From positions 4,340,001 through 4,404,000 of the forward strand of contig JAJFZO010000407.1 of the NCBI GenBank assembly GCA_021397835.1: 64,000 nt of DNA. The letters are read 5' to 3'. The first letter of the stretch is position 1. Every line of letters begins with the position of its first letter. The translations under genes and the position numbers were made by a program. Below the pieces are notes generated by a model. It was not told the DNA's origin. It saw only the letters and a program-made list of their open reading frames with translations, and searched no databases. Shown piece by piece: positions 50,719-61,934 of this stretch. Source of the DNA: Moringa oleifera. Taxonomy: Eukaryota; Streptophyta; Magnoliopsida; Brassicales; Moringaceae.

Positions 50719-51040
50719 TTTTTATTTTTAAATAATTCATTAAAATAAAAAATTTTATTATTAAAATATTAATTAATATTAATATTAATTTTATATTATT
50801 AATATTTAAAAATAAAAATAATTATTAACATATTATTTAGTTAATATTATTTTTATAATAATATTTTTATTTTTAAATAATTTATTAAAAAAAAGTAAAA
50901 CATATTACTTTTGTTAAAATATTACTTAATATTAATATTAATTTTATAATATTAATATTAATATTAATTTAATAATATTAATATTTAAAAATAAAAATAA
51001 TTATTAATATATTATTTAGTTAATATTATTTTATAATAAT
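50719..51040. repeat. Tandem duplication of an AT-rich unit (about 145-175 bp)
   Basis: Unit 1 (about 50719-50860) and unit 2 (about 50863-51040) both run from TTTTTATTTTTAAATAATT through TTAAAATATTA, many TAATATTAATAT blocks, ATTTAAAAATAAAAATAATT and TATTATTTAGTTAATATTAT. Unit 2 has extra ATTAAT repeats. The surrounding 50530-51310 is almost pure A/T and could be one decayed element. Confidence 0.65.
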
Positions 51041-51309
51041 TTATTATAACAAAATATTTATTAATTAATATTATTTTAATAAAAATTAATTAAATTATAA
51101 TTAATTTAATTAAAACATATATTAATTTTTTAAATTTGTTTTAAATATTTTTAAATTTATTTTTAATGAATCAAACACATAAAAATAAATTTATATTTTA
51201 TTTAATTTTAATAAATTAAATATAATAATATTTATTTTTTATTATTTTTTTATTTTCAAAAAATATTTTTTATATATTTTTTATTTTATTCTACGAATCA
51301 AATATATCA

Positions 51310-52421
51310 TTAATCTTTTCTTCTGTTGCTGCTTTAAATTCAGCATTTTTGATTGAGGTCAAAATTTTTTTTAGCTAATTGAAGCTTTGGGTTAAATTTT
51401 TTAACAAAAAATTATAAAAAATATTTTAAATTTATTAAATTATTATGTGTTATAATTTTATTAAAATTGGACTCTTAAATTAATTATGCTTAAGGTGGAG
51501 GCCGTCTGAACATGGGTTACATTAGGAGATGGTATAAGTAACGTTAGCCCTACCATAAAATAGAGATAGACCGTTTTTTATTTTTCTATATCATTCAATG
51601 ATCATTTATTTTTTAAAAAAATTAATGGTCAATGTTATATTAAATAAATATTTTTTAAAATTTAAGTAATATAGTTTAAATTAGTAAAAAATTTATGATT
51701 ATTATTACTTTTTTTTATGATTTCTTGCTGCTTCATCTAAAATATTGAATAGAGCAATGATCATTTTCACCTGCAATTCCTACCAATATTTCAAGTGTTC
51801 CAAGCTTCAGAGCATCCCACCAACCATAGCAACCAGATAATTGAAACAGTAAATATCTTCCGCCAAACATGTCCCTAACGAGGTGGATAAGCCGCAGCTT
51901 GTTAGGCTAGGGCAGCAATCCTTGCTTCCTAAGAAACCCACTTGGGTTCAACGAAGCTGGATAACGCGAGAATAGTAGACTGGATTCTGCCACGTCATCA
52001 ATCAAATGGGTAGCTTGCCACGTGTCATAACTGGTGGCTAGGGTTCCTCCATGTCAGATAGTTTTGGGAACATCAAAGGTTTTGCTTCGTCCCCAAGACA
52101 AGCAGCCGAAAGGGTGATGACTTGGGGGAAGCCCACCACCGCAAAATCAGACCAAACACAACACGACTTTCGTTGATAAAAGAAGAATACATAGAGACAA
52201 AACTGTGGATACTGTTTTTGATATTTAGCAGAAAACAGTGCTGAACCTGCTGCATATGAACCTTGAGATTGATCACGGGTGAGTTCTTCCCCAATCAGAT
52301 TGCTCATCTTCGATCTGTACTTTATAGTTGTACTTTTCGAGATTGAGAACGAACAGGGTTTTCTTTCTTTTTCTTTTTCATTTTCCTTTTCTGGGTAATT
52401 CTTTAAGTTTTTACGGAGTTC
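51310..52421. other. Promoter and leader region of the DREB2 gene
   Basis: AT-rich to about 51720, then normal composition. Contains ABRE-type motifs (separate entry). From 52320 the sequence is T/C-rich, as expected for a leader. A minus-strand open frame at 52038-52307 has no recognisable domain. Confidence 0.5.
51991..52026. promoter_or_regulatory. ABRE/G-box motifs upstream of DREB2 gene
   Basis: CACGTCA at 51991-51997 and CACGTGTC at 52019-52026, about 400 bp before the start codon. ACGTGTC is a classical abscisic-acid response element bound by AREB/ABF factors, and Arabidopsis DREB2A is known to be controlled through an ABRE. The link here is inferred from position. Confidence 0.5.
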
Positions 52422-53768
52422 ATGGGTAACAGGGGTAACCAGTCGAAAGGGAAGTCTGTTCTTGGGGGTGGTGTAAGTAGCAGTAATGGCAAGTCCCGGA
52501 GGAGACGCGGCGGGCGTGAATCACTAGAGAATACTCTTGCAAAGTGGAAGAAGCATAACGAGGAGCTTGAGTTAGTTGAGCAAAATGGAAAGAAGAAGGT
52601 TCCTAAGGCTCAAGCCAGGGGCTCCAAGAAGGGCTGCATGCCAGGCAAGGGTGGGCCTGAGAACTCTGTTTACAGATACAGAGGCGTCAGGCAGAGGTTG
52701 TGGGGCAAGTGGGTCGCTGAGATTCGCGAACCGATCAACAGGAGTGATGTTTCAAGTAAAGGCAGCCGGCTTTGGCTCGGTACTTTCTCTACCGCCGTTG
52801 AAGCAGCACTTGCTTACGATGAAGCTGCAAAGGCCATGTATGGTTCTTATGCTCGTCTCAACTTCCCTGATCATGTGGGATCGATCGGGTACTCCGATAA
52901 AGAATTATCTTCTTCAATTGGAACATCATCCATTGAGTCTGTATCAGCTTCACTCATCTCTAATCAGTATGACCATGCTGAGAAATCTGGAGAAGAACCA
53001 GAAGGTACAGTAGTAGAGACCAAAGATACAGAGTACAAGCCATTCTCGGTTGGCAAATCAGGTGTCAATGTTGGATTTCAGATACCCATAAAGAGAGAAG
53101 ACGAAGGAGGAGGGCTAAGCATGGAATCGAGAGACTGTCACAGCTTTGATAACTTACAGAAGGAGCCTGTAAACTCGGGCTGTGATTTGAAAACCCATCT
53201 AAGACATTCTAGTGACGTTAAGCCATCGGCAAGAGAAGAAAGAGGGGACGATTTTGCTTCTGTATTGGACTCCAGTGACTGCAACAGCTTGTACACGAGC
53301 CAGGGTTACTTGTTCAATGAGTCTGCAGACAAGAACTGCATTCTTGAGGCTGACTGCAAGCCTGTGGACGAACATGAAATCGGGAGATACACCAGTTTCA
53401 ATCAGTTAAATGATTGCATGGCTTCTGATGCCATTGGTTTGGGCTGCAACCCAGAATCTGATAGAAATTGTTTAGACATGCCAGAAAGGGTAAGTGAATA
53501 TGGGTACTTGAGCAGTCCCAATGCTGCATTGAAGCAAGAGGAGAACTACCATTTTGATGATAAGTTCAGATTGGAATCTGGGTTGCCCTCTGATTTATCT
53601 TGCCAGTTACAGAACCTAGGGGACATGCCACCAGGTAGCTTGGATTGCACTGAAGAAGAAGATGCAGGCATGGATCAAAGATTTGATTTCTTGCGATCTG
53701 CTTTTGATTTTGATTCTGTGGAGAAGCAAGGATTACTTGATCTAGGGTTTCCCGAGTTAGGATTCTAG
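52422..53768 (+). CDS. DREB2-type AP2/ERF transcription factor (group A-2)
   Basis: Intronless, 448 aa. Basic N-terminus with a nuclear signal (KSRRRRGG, 24-31) and the group A-2 hallmark [12 protein letters not shown] (71-82), then one AP2/ERF domain (about 84-149: [41 protein letters not shown]). The DREB-defining Val14 and Glu19 are present, so it should bind the DRE/CRT core. Compared with DREB2A, the loop after IREP is longer ([16 protein letters not shown]). A serine-rich stretch (about 160-185) follows where DREB2A has its negative regulatory region. The C-terminal half is acidic and ends in aromatic/acidic blocks ([20 protein letters not shown]), a probable activation domain. DREB2 factors drive heat- and drought-response genes. 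It is convergent with the MATE gene. Confidence 0.93.
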   Translation: MGNRGNQSKGKSVLGGGVSSSNGKSRRRRGGRESLENTLAKWKKHNEELELVEQNGKKKVPKAQARGSKKGCMPGKGGPENSVYRYRGVRQRLWGKWVAEIREPINRSDVSSKGSRLWLGTFSTAVEAALAYDEAAKAMYGSYARLNFPDHVGSIGYSDKELSSSIGTSSIESVSASLISNQYDHAEKSGEEPEGTVVETKDTEYKPFSVGKSGVNVGFQIPIKREDEGGGLSMESRDCHSFDNLQKEPVNSGCDLKTHLRHSSDVKPSAREERGDDFASVLDSSDCNSLYTSQGYLFNESADKNCILEADCKPVDEHEIGRYTSFNQLNDCMASDAIGLGCNPESDRNCLDMPERVSEYGYLSSPNAALKQEENYHFDDKFRLESGLPSDLSCQLQNLGDMPPGSLDCTEEEDAGMDQRFDFLRSAFDFDSVEKQGLLDLGFPELGF

Positions 53769-54399
53769 GTGTTTTGATCTTTGATGTTGCTGATTAGAGC
53801 TGAGATTTAGCCATGATCAGCTTTAGCTTACTGTCAGATTTATTATCAATCAATGCATACTCTTTGAGACTATTATTAATAGAATTCTTACCCCATCAAC
53901 ATTCTAATTCTTAATGGCATTACTATCAAATTTACCATAATTCTAATGTAAATCTGGTCAAATGGACCAATGTAAAGTTTACAGAACTTCGTCATTACTC
54001 CGAAACAGTTTCCCTGACTTTAGCCATCCTGAGATTAGATTACACCAGGGAATTATCAGCAGAAAATCTAAAAATTGGGTTCTGTATGTACCAATCAGGC
54101 CTTGGTAGCTAAAGAAGCTGGAGTAGCCTGAGGGAAGAATAACATCTCTGAAACCATCACCAACATCTCTAATATATACAGTACTCAGTGATTTCCTGCA
54201 AGAGCTGCATTTGCCAAACCCCGCTCAGCTCTGTATCCAGTTACCATTAAATGAAATAGCAGTGCCTTCAAATATTGTGACAGGCCACCAAATTGCCTGG
54301 ACAGTTGAACCAGTCATGTCTTGTGTCATGTCAGGAGTCCTTGACAGCATTCGAGGTTATAAGCACATAACAACCGTCAGCAGTATGATTAGAGACGTC
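53769..54399. other. Convergent 3' region, DREB2 / MATE gene
   Basis: Should contain both 3' untranslated regions. Open frames here are short and antisense or unrelated; nothing else is supported. Confidence 0.6.
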
Positions 54400-57300
54400 T
54401 CATTCATTCTCCTCCAACTCAGTCTGTATCAATTTCCATGGTCCAGTTCTTGTGCCCAACCTACAGTAAAGTAGAGTTCATGATATTGACCGAGTCAAGT
54501 GCATGGGACATGAAAAAGAACTTCTCAAATAATCAGAAGTTTAGTTTACCTCCAGACTCCAGCCACTACACGCAAGGTCATAAAGAGAAATAATCCTGTC
54601 CAGACTCCAGCAAGACCAAATTTAGGAGCAGCCACAAGCAAGAAGACTGAAGAGATCAGCCCAACAAGCACCTACCACAGGAAGGGGAAGCGGAAAAAGA
54701 AGATTATCATTTAATTGAATATTTTTGATAATATAGCTGGAGATAACTATAAACAGAACAGGGAAGAACCGTAGAGTAGGCAGCATATCCAAAGTCCGAA
54801 ACCCCATAGTAGAGGCCATCGAGAACAAATGCAATGGCATTCACTGGCTGAGATCCTGCAACAAACTACAAGCAGCATTGACATTAGATATGCATCACCA
54901 TATCATGTCTAGAAGTCATGAGAGCTACAACAATTGTTAAAATGAAAACCAAATATTGACTAAACATATGTGGCCTGGGACATGCCAGAAAAGCAACTTG
55001 ATTTTTGTTACCTGAACTAGAACTACTTTTTCAGTCAGAAAAATGGAATGACAGATTATAACCTAAATAGACCGACAGACTAGCAAATATAGCTCCAGCA
55101 GTGCAGTGATTGACATGGTGAGCTACAATGGGTAATCTCATGTCATAACTTATCGATTTCAACAATAAGATATTCGGAAGAAGGGCATCTGAAACAGGTG
55201 AGAAACAACAGAACATAATTCTTCCCGGCCAGTAAGAGGCCTTCTATAACACGAGTTAGAGACATGAATGTAATTGCGAGGCTTAAGTAATGAAAGCCAA
55301 GACACCAGAATGATAAGTCTAAAGAATAGGAACCCCTCTCTGATGAAAAGATTAAGTGTCTAACCAGTGATATAGAACGGAATAAGGAAAAGCTGCTGAA
55401 GATCTGACCATTTAAGATGTCAGGATGAAGTGATTAGAACTCTTTTAAGTTTATAAAAAAAATCAACCTAGTTATGGTAGTTCTTCTAAGACCAAGTTTC
55501 ATATTTAAACTTGAGTTTCTCAACTGTTGCAAAAATCTTTTTGAGCATATCAACAACAATTAGAGGACAAAGTAACTCCATAATGTAGAAACATGAGCAG
55601 GTAGCAGACCTGCCCATACCAATAGCATCTTACCAAAGTACCAGATAAGGCAATCTCCAAAACTTCTGAATCTGTTGTGAATAGATTAGAAAATGCTCCA
55701 AATCCAAGGAATAAGAGAACAGCCAAAGCAATTCCAGTTACTAAACCAATCTGCTTGAAAATCAAATGATGACACCATGGAACTGGGTCAGTTAAGTTCT
55801 AGGAACCAATGTTACAGTCAAAGTTACACAGTAACAGTTAGGGATATCATGAACCTGCAGAGTTCTGTAGATCACTTCCTCTGCTTGTTTGTACTTTCCT
55901 CGGGAGTAATCAGTAGCAAGAAGAGCCTGTGAAGTAGACATCAGGACAATTATAATTTCCTGAAGTAGTTACATATTAAACATTCAGCAACATTCGCCAT
56001 ATCCATACACATAATATGAATGTCATCAATCGGAGACAATGTAAGAACACATCCAAAATATGCACTGGATGCCTTGCTTCTACAAGCCACAATCCTCCAT
56101 AGGAGGTAAACAGAAAGCCGATTCAACATGATGAAGCATTTACACCTCCTTGAGGATAACTGGAATTTGCTCCCCCGAAGCATATTTGTTACTCAAGTCT
56201 GGCAAGGTAGTGGTGCAAGACGTGAAAATATTGAAACAGGTAGAGCTCAAACTGCAAGTTCATCACTTCATTCTTTTTCCCTTTTTTCTTATCTTGAATT
56301 AAAAGCTTCCTCAGATTGACCAGCTGAACTGGGTTTCAGTTTGTAATACCATTTGCCCCATTTTAAAGCACAGTAGAATCTTAGAGTGTGCTTAGAAGTT
56401 TTCTCCTCCTTCCTTTCTAATAAAGTTGAAGTCCATGTGCCAAACTAAATTTACTGGGTTCTATTAGACTTCGCAATCACTGTTCAAAATTTTCGGTCTA
56501 CCATGGACAACTTGGAAACTAAAGACTGGTGAAACAATACCTGGCCAGCAAGTGCTAAAGCATCAGTTAGCAAGGATATTGCCAACCAAACTTGTATGCA
56601 AATTTGATGACCAGCCATAAGTACAGGGCCCTCCCTAGCTGCCATTGATGTTGCTAATGTCATAATTAGAAGGACTGCAATAGTCCTGCCAATGAGAAGG
56701 CCACCTGCGGATAGGACAAACATTTGCTCTAAGTAGAAAAGTTAAAAGGATTTACAAGATTACATGACCATGCTCCCAAATTTTCCTCTATGCAGAAAAC
56801 CCAGACAAATCATGCAGATAATCCTTGAGATTCACATATCTAAATGCGATCTCTAAACATTGTGCTAAGCTAAGAACATGATATGTGAGACAATTTGATA
56901 AAATGTATACCAGTTGTCAGCCAGGAAAGCCACTTCACTGATTTTGATTAGTTTCCATCTTTTTCTTTATGGATAATTATTAGCAACAAAACTTTGTATG
57001 GCTACAATGAAAAATCCATTGTTAACTCTGTAAGTACTGACATCAATTAAGGTATTGACTCAAACTCTTTCTCCCATTTCTCAACAGTTACGCGACATGC
57101 ATCAACTCTATTCTGATGTTCTTTAGCCATCATCATTTTCACTTTAGGATTTTCTTCAGGTAAAACTTTCCTTCCCATCAAGCTAATTTTCCTGGCATAT
57201 ATAGCTTTCTAAACTGAATCGCCAGTTATTGTCATTAAGCCCCATTTCTTCAAATGGAGGATTGTGTCATAAAGCTAACAGTACAAAGAGATAGCAATGG

Positions 57301-59819
57301 AAGTAATTTTAGTTTAAAAAAAAAAAGGTTGCAAAGAAACTACCAGACTTTAGATAGCGGGCAATTCTCCTCCCATCAATGTCTGGCGAAATCAGTAATA
57401 CTTTTTCATTCAACTCTCGGAGAAGAATATAAGCAATCAAATATCTAGTAAAATAGAATATAAGAGAGAATCCATTAGGAGCGAAAATTCAAAGCAGTTA
57501 ATCACAGTTATGAAAGCATCGGAAGAAAGTATGCTGGCATTATCAAGTTTACCACATTGTTGACGTACTCAGAAATCACAGTAGCTGCTGCAGCACCACC
57601 GATGCCGAAATTAAAGAGAAATATCAGAATTGGATCCAGTACAGCATTTAATAAGTTTCCAGCACCTGTAGCAACTATGATCTTAGTGGTATGATAATAA
57701 CAATAGACATGTCTACCTAAGTAAGATATCTGAAGAAAAAATAAGTTGTGCAGCACTTCTTATCAGTATGAAGCTAAATTGTAGTAACATCCCTGAATAT
57801 TATCCATTAATTTTTACCTTAGCATGTAAGTGTCAGTGGGAACAATGCAAACGGGGTGGGGAAACAAGAGAAAGAGAAAAAGAAAGAGAGAGGCGAAGAA
57901 GAAGAATGCTGCAATACTTGCCAGTGGCATACAAAGGTGTCTTTGTATCCTTAAATCCACGAAAAACACCTTGGGCGGCAAGTGCAATTGCAATAGGAGG
58001 AGCACCAAAGGCCCTCAAGGTGAGAAAATGCTCGGCTCCCACACGCATGGATGAATCCTGTAACATAATGGATCTTAACACCCCTGGAAAGATCCTCAAT
58101 ATATTATAACACAGTAAATGAAAACTGTAGGCATCATCTGTCCACACACAAAAATAATCTGTATGTGCTCGCATTGAGGTAAACACAGCGCCATTATTGC
58201 ATAATAAAACCTTCTCAAATACATTCCAGTATATAATATATAAGTAACATTAGCTCAGAAGAAATTTGCTCTGACTGGTGCAATGTCAGGTGATCTTTAG
58301 ATACCCAAAACTTAGTAATTCAACAAGAAGTCATCATACAAGGAAAATTCAGTGTCATAACATAAAATATTGACCATTTATAGTCAAAATTAGATAAGTT
58401 TGACGTACAACAGGTATACCCATGATATTCATCAAGAAACCTGAGCCAACTGATAGTGCTACAGCCTCTGCAATGCCAATGGTTGCAGCAAGAGCTAAGG
58501 CAGTTGATGCTGAAGGAAGAACTTTCTTGCCACGGCTGTCCACCGCACAATCTTAAGGTTACCCAAAGATGAAAACCCTCATTAAGTAAAGAAAGAAGAT
58601 AATTGTCTTAAGTGGAGGAGAAAAATCACAAGCCCATATTACAAACATACAGATGTATAAAGACATGCATATATGTGTTTGTTTGCGTGTGCAATCTTCT
58701 ATAAAATTAAAGAGTGTATTGAACAATCTACACCTGGTATAATCCAAATATTAATAAATATAGGGAAATAAACAACTTCGAGATTATTACGCTGATTCCA
58801 GGTGTCTACTTCTCTCTCTATATATAGCATCAGTACAAGAAGTACAATTACCAATTTGGCTTGGATCATCACTGCCCTCTCTAATCAGTGCCTGTTCTTC
58901 AGCAACAAAGGAAGTTGTAATGTTGAGCAATGGAACATTAAACAATTTGGACACCAGATTGAATACGGACACCGATACGCCTACTGCAGCTAATTCAACC
59001 GACCCTGCAAAATAGGCAAAGGAAGAAGAATGGGAGAAAGAAGTGAATCAGCAAATCCTTTCATTAGCAAATTAAGATATAAAAAATGAAGAGCCAAAAA
59101 GGGATAAAGAGAAGAGGTGAGCAGAACTCCTAACTACGGTCTTCAGCTTAACTATCTATGAGTTCCAACAGAACTAGACTCCGCAGAAAAACGAATCATA
59201 AGGAAATGGCAACATCAGTGGAGGTTTTAAATCCTACAGTAAACAGTCAAACAGTTAAAAGAACAGAATGGAACAAAGTCGAAAAGTTAGAAAGAAAAAA
59301 AGGGTACCCAAATGGCCAACAAAGGCTGTATCAACCAGTGACGCAATCGGGTCAGCAGCCAAAGCCAGCGCAGCAGGCAATGCAATAGACAAAATCTCCA
59401 GCCCCAGGTTATCAACTTTAAACCCATCTCTGCAAATTCCCAAAAAAGATAGTATCAAAGGTTTCACCGATTAAATTATGTAACGCCTCACTATGCCATC
59501 ACAGTAGCAAGAGAGTGAACCTGAAGCTGCCAATGAGATGGGAAAGCGAGCCGAAAAAAGGCAGGCGAGAAGGCGGGTCCTTGTCGGTGACCTTGACCCG
59601 TTCACGAGAATTGGATAGCATGACCTGCTCCTGCTGCTGCTGCTGTTGTTGTTGGGATGAACTTTCTCGAGAGGCTGTAGTTTTAATATTATTGCAAGGT
59701 GATGATCTGGGTACTGTCCGGATACGTACCGAGCAATTCCGGTCTCTGGTAAGTGCTCGAGGTTTCGATGACGAACGGGCTTGCAGAGAATAAACTCTGA
59801 AAGAGAAACTAGCAGCCAT
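54400..59819 (-). CDS. DTX45: Plastid MATE transporter, DETOXIFICATION 45-like
   Basis: Thirteen exons, minus strand: 59819-59521, 59429-59308, 59004-58852, 58551-58409, 58057-57922, 57665-57569, 57444-57344, 56704-56541, 55926-55855, 55750-55634, 54865-54770, 54671-54550, 54460-54400; 1683 nt, 560 aa. The start is the ATG at 59819 (family start MAASFSF); the frame runs further up only from TTG. The first 100 residues are Ser/Arg-rich like a chloroplast transit peptide and include eight glutamines (56-63). Then the MATE fold begins: LALAADPIASLVDTAFVGHLG, FGAPPIAIALAAQGVFRGFKDTKTPL, GNLLNAVLDPILIF, GGLLIGRT, MAGHQICIQVWLAISLLTDALALAGQ, SGTLFVAGSQPVNAIAFV, DGLYYGVSDFGYAAYS. These match DTX45 (At4g38380) as remembered. 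MATE proteins export small metabolites or ions using H+ or Na+ gradients; the substrate is unknown. Intron 5 (57921-57666) uses a GC donor. Confidence 0.92.
59625..59655. repeat. CTG/CAG triplet run in the DTX45 transit peptide
   Basis: CTG units on the plus strand (CAG on the coding strand), shifting to TTG at one end, encode the glutamine run. Length variation between accessions is likely and would change only the disordered plastid-targeting region. Confidence 0.85.
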
Positions 59820-59969
59820 TTTGAGACTCCTGTTGAGAGAGATTCTGCAGTGTTTTCTGAATCTCCTCAAGAAAAATGTAACCTTACGCTTTGCTTCCTT
59901 TATCTTTGAACTGATTATCGGTCAGAAAGCAGGCTCGTGAAAATATCAAATTGCCTAGTGTCCTGTGTT

Positions 59970-60030
59970 TGGGCCTTTCATGGGCCATTAAGTTATCCGA
60001 CAGCAGCCCTAGACATTTAAATCAGGCCCA
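59970..60030. promoter_or_regulatory. Cluster of three site II elements upstream of DTX45
   Basis: TGGGCC at 59970-59975 and 59981-59986 and its reverse complement GGCCCA at 60025-60030, 150-210 bp upstream of the start codon. Such clusters are bound by TCP factors and are common in promoters of housekeeping and organelle-protein genes. Confidence 0.6.
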
Positions 60031-60049
60031 CTTAAATTTCATCGTACAA

Positions 60050-61640
60050 AAAAAAAATTAATATTTTCATTCACATATTGACATAAATTTCAGAAGAATA
60101 AAATAAATAAATATATAAGTATTTGTGTATTTTTGTTTATTTCCCTAAATTAATATCTATTTCTTGGTACAAATCAGAACAGGAACTGATACATTCAGAG
60201 GTCGATTTCCAGACAGGGCTCAACTTGAAGTTTCAGTAGTTGAATAAAATAGTAAAATACACAGTGGCTTGAGAAGCAAGCATGTTGAATTTGACTGTTC
60301 TTGAACAACGATCCATGTGAATTAAACAAAGGAAAAATTGAAAGAAGCAAGGGACAAGGCTCAGAATACTAGAAGAAACAGGTGAGATTTAGAAAGCTTT
60401 TGCTTGAATTGCGGCCTCAACAACTCATACTGTCTCCCATGCCTAGAACTTCAAGCCATTTCATTTCAGCCAGGTCTCCTCCTTCTCCAATGTGATGCAT
60501 TTTCACTGTTCTCTGCCCAAACAAAGAAGTAGATAGGAAACACCATGGCCGGACCAGTTGGTGGGGGGAGATCAAAGTCAGAGAGAGCAAGGACGATGAC
60601 AAGGCTTTGCTGCATGGCACAACTAGCTAGCAGAAGCGATTATAAGAGTTCACATGTCAACATTTGCTTACCATTCAATGATACACAAGAAAGGTCAAAC
60701 CTTTCATAATCTTGAAGTAAATCCTCTCTCTGGGTATTCAACAAAGTTTCTCCATTGATGGTTTTAAAAGCCAAGCTGCTTAAAAAAGTCTTACTCTCTG
60801 ATACAGATGCTGTGACTGCACGTTGGTACTTTCAGGCTAATAATGAAGAAGAATCCATAAAGTGAGATGAAAAGAAAATGAGACTGAGGGTACTGGTGAC
60901 TTCTACATGAAGTAGAAAAATACGTGTGGAAATACAGTAACCTGGAAAGAGGGATAAAGATCATAAAAATCTGAAGTTCGAAATCTGTGTGTGTAGATAC
61001 TGCAAAAAAGTTTTCTTTATGATTTTCTTTCCTATTTACTTTTCAGGCAATAAAAGGACTGGGGCCATACTTAACAGGGAGATAGAAATCCTAGTCAACA
61101 TCCTACAGGCCATCCTCTTCTCCATTCGGTAACGGACAAGTCCTGCAAATGCAGTGCCTTTCTCTTTCTGTTCTCTTCTCTTCTCTCTTGGCCCAGAAAA
61201 ACTCAAGAAAACAGAAACCCAATTGTATGGATATGACACGAAATCATACCATCTATAGGCAATCTGAAGGACCCCGTCTGTAAGAGTGAGAAAGAGTTAT
61301 GGAAACCCAAACAGCAAGAACAAAGAATAGAAAAACCTCTCACTTGTCATGAAGAGCAAATAAAAAGTAAATTAATCAGCTGCATCTTTCATGCACAGAG
61401 CCAATCCCCTTTTCTCCCTTTTAAATTGGAAGATGGGTTTCCTTTTCCCTGCAACAGTTCGTCCACTAACGAGGGTATCAAAAATTGCAACAAACCAAAA
61501 ACGGAAAGAAACAAATAAGAAGCCAACCCATCAGATCACGCGGTTCAACATGACCGACGAATTCGCTGGAATAATCAACAGAAACACAGATAAGACGGAC
61601 GATGAAAATGCAAACAACAGTAGCTAACACGTACCCAGCA
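60050..61640 (-). other. Probable downstream part of the MIR390 primary transcript
   Basis: Between the DTX45 promoter and the hairpin the minus strand shows several splice-like signals: donor GGGTAC at about 61634, acceptor TTACAG before 61277, donor GTATGA after 61250, acceptor TTTGCAG before 61142. No protein family is recognisable when these are joined, and different joins give unrelated short peptides. I therefore read this as a spliced, non-coding pri-miRNA tail, with low certainty about the exon borders and the 3' end. Confidence 0.35.
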
Positions 61641-61697
61641 AAAAAAACTCCCAGTTCCGAAGCTGAGAAAAAGCGTGACCGGAGTAAGAGGAACCAG

Positions 61698-61718
61698 TGA
61701 AACTCAGGATGGATAGCG
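61698..61718 (-). ncRNA. miR390* strand
   Basis: The 3'-arm 21-mer opposite the mature miRNA, reading CGCTATCCATCCTGAG at its start on the minus strand. Pairs with the mature strand except at the central mismatch. Confidence 0.93.
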
Positions 61719-61766
61719 CAAATGGCGATCGAAACCCCCATTATCAGAAGAATCAAGTCCCTCCAT

Positions 61767-61787
61767 GGCGCTATCCCTCCTGAGCTT
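61767..61787 (-). ncRNA. miR390: Mature miR390
   Basis: 5'-arm 21-mer on the minus strand, beginning AAGCTCAGGAGG and ending TAGCGCC, identical to the deeply conserved land-plant miR390 as I remember it. Confidence 0.96.
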
Positions 61788-61925
61788 AACAGATTCTTCC
61801 CTACTTTACTACTTTCTCTACCCATCAACAAAAACACCTAGAGAGCAAACCCAAACCCAAACCCAAGGAAGTTAGTGGTTTTCTCTGAAGAAACGGATGA
61901 GCGAGAGTTAATGGTAGCACAGTTG

Positions 61926-61934
61926 TATTTATAG
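61926..61934 (-). promoter_or_regulatory. TATA box of MIR390
   Basis: CTATAAATA on the minus strand. A start of transcription about 30 nt downstream (near 61897) would place the hairpin roughly 95 nt into the transcript, a normal distance for a plant MIR gene. Confidence 0.7.

Larger units (their letters stand above)
61682..61802 (-). ncRNA. MIR390: MIR390 precursor hairpin
   Basis: A foldback of about 120 nt on the minus strand. The 5' arm holds the 21-nt mature miR390 (61787-61767, starting AAGCTCAGGAGGG) and the 3' arm the 21-nt star strand (61718-61698, starting CGCTATCCATCC); both agree in full with the miR390 sequences I remember. The duplex has the family's internal G/A mismatch and the expected 2-nt 3' overhangs. 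Flanking AGAATCTG on the 5' side and the CTTAC end on the 3' side also resemble Arabidopsis MIR390a. miR390 starts with A and loads AGO7, which cleaves or parks on TAS3 transcripts to trigger tasiRNAs against ARF2, ARF3 and ARF4, controlling leaf polarity, lateral roots and phase change. Sequence identity is seen; function is family knowledge. Confidence 0.96.

Noticed and set aside
59820..59870. Longer N-terminus for the DTX45-like protein
   Set aside because: It would begin at TTG; the first ATG at 59819 gives the usual MAAS-type transit peptide start.
61478..61825. A 115-aa membrane protein gene on the minus strand
   Set aside because: The frame runs through both arms of the MIR390 hairpin, matches no family, and its splice-joined versions give unrelated short peptides. 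The RNA explains the sequence conservation better.
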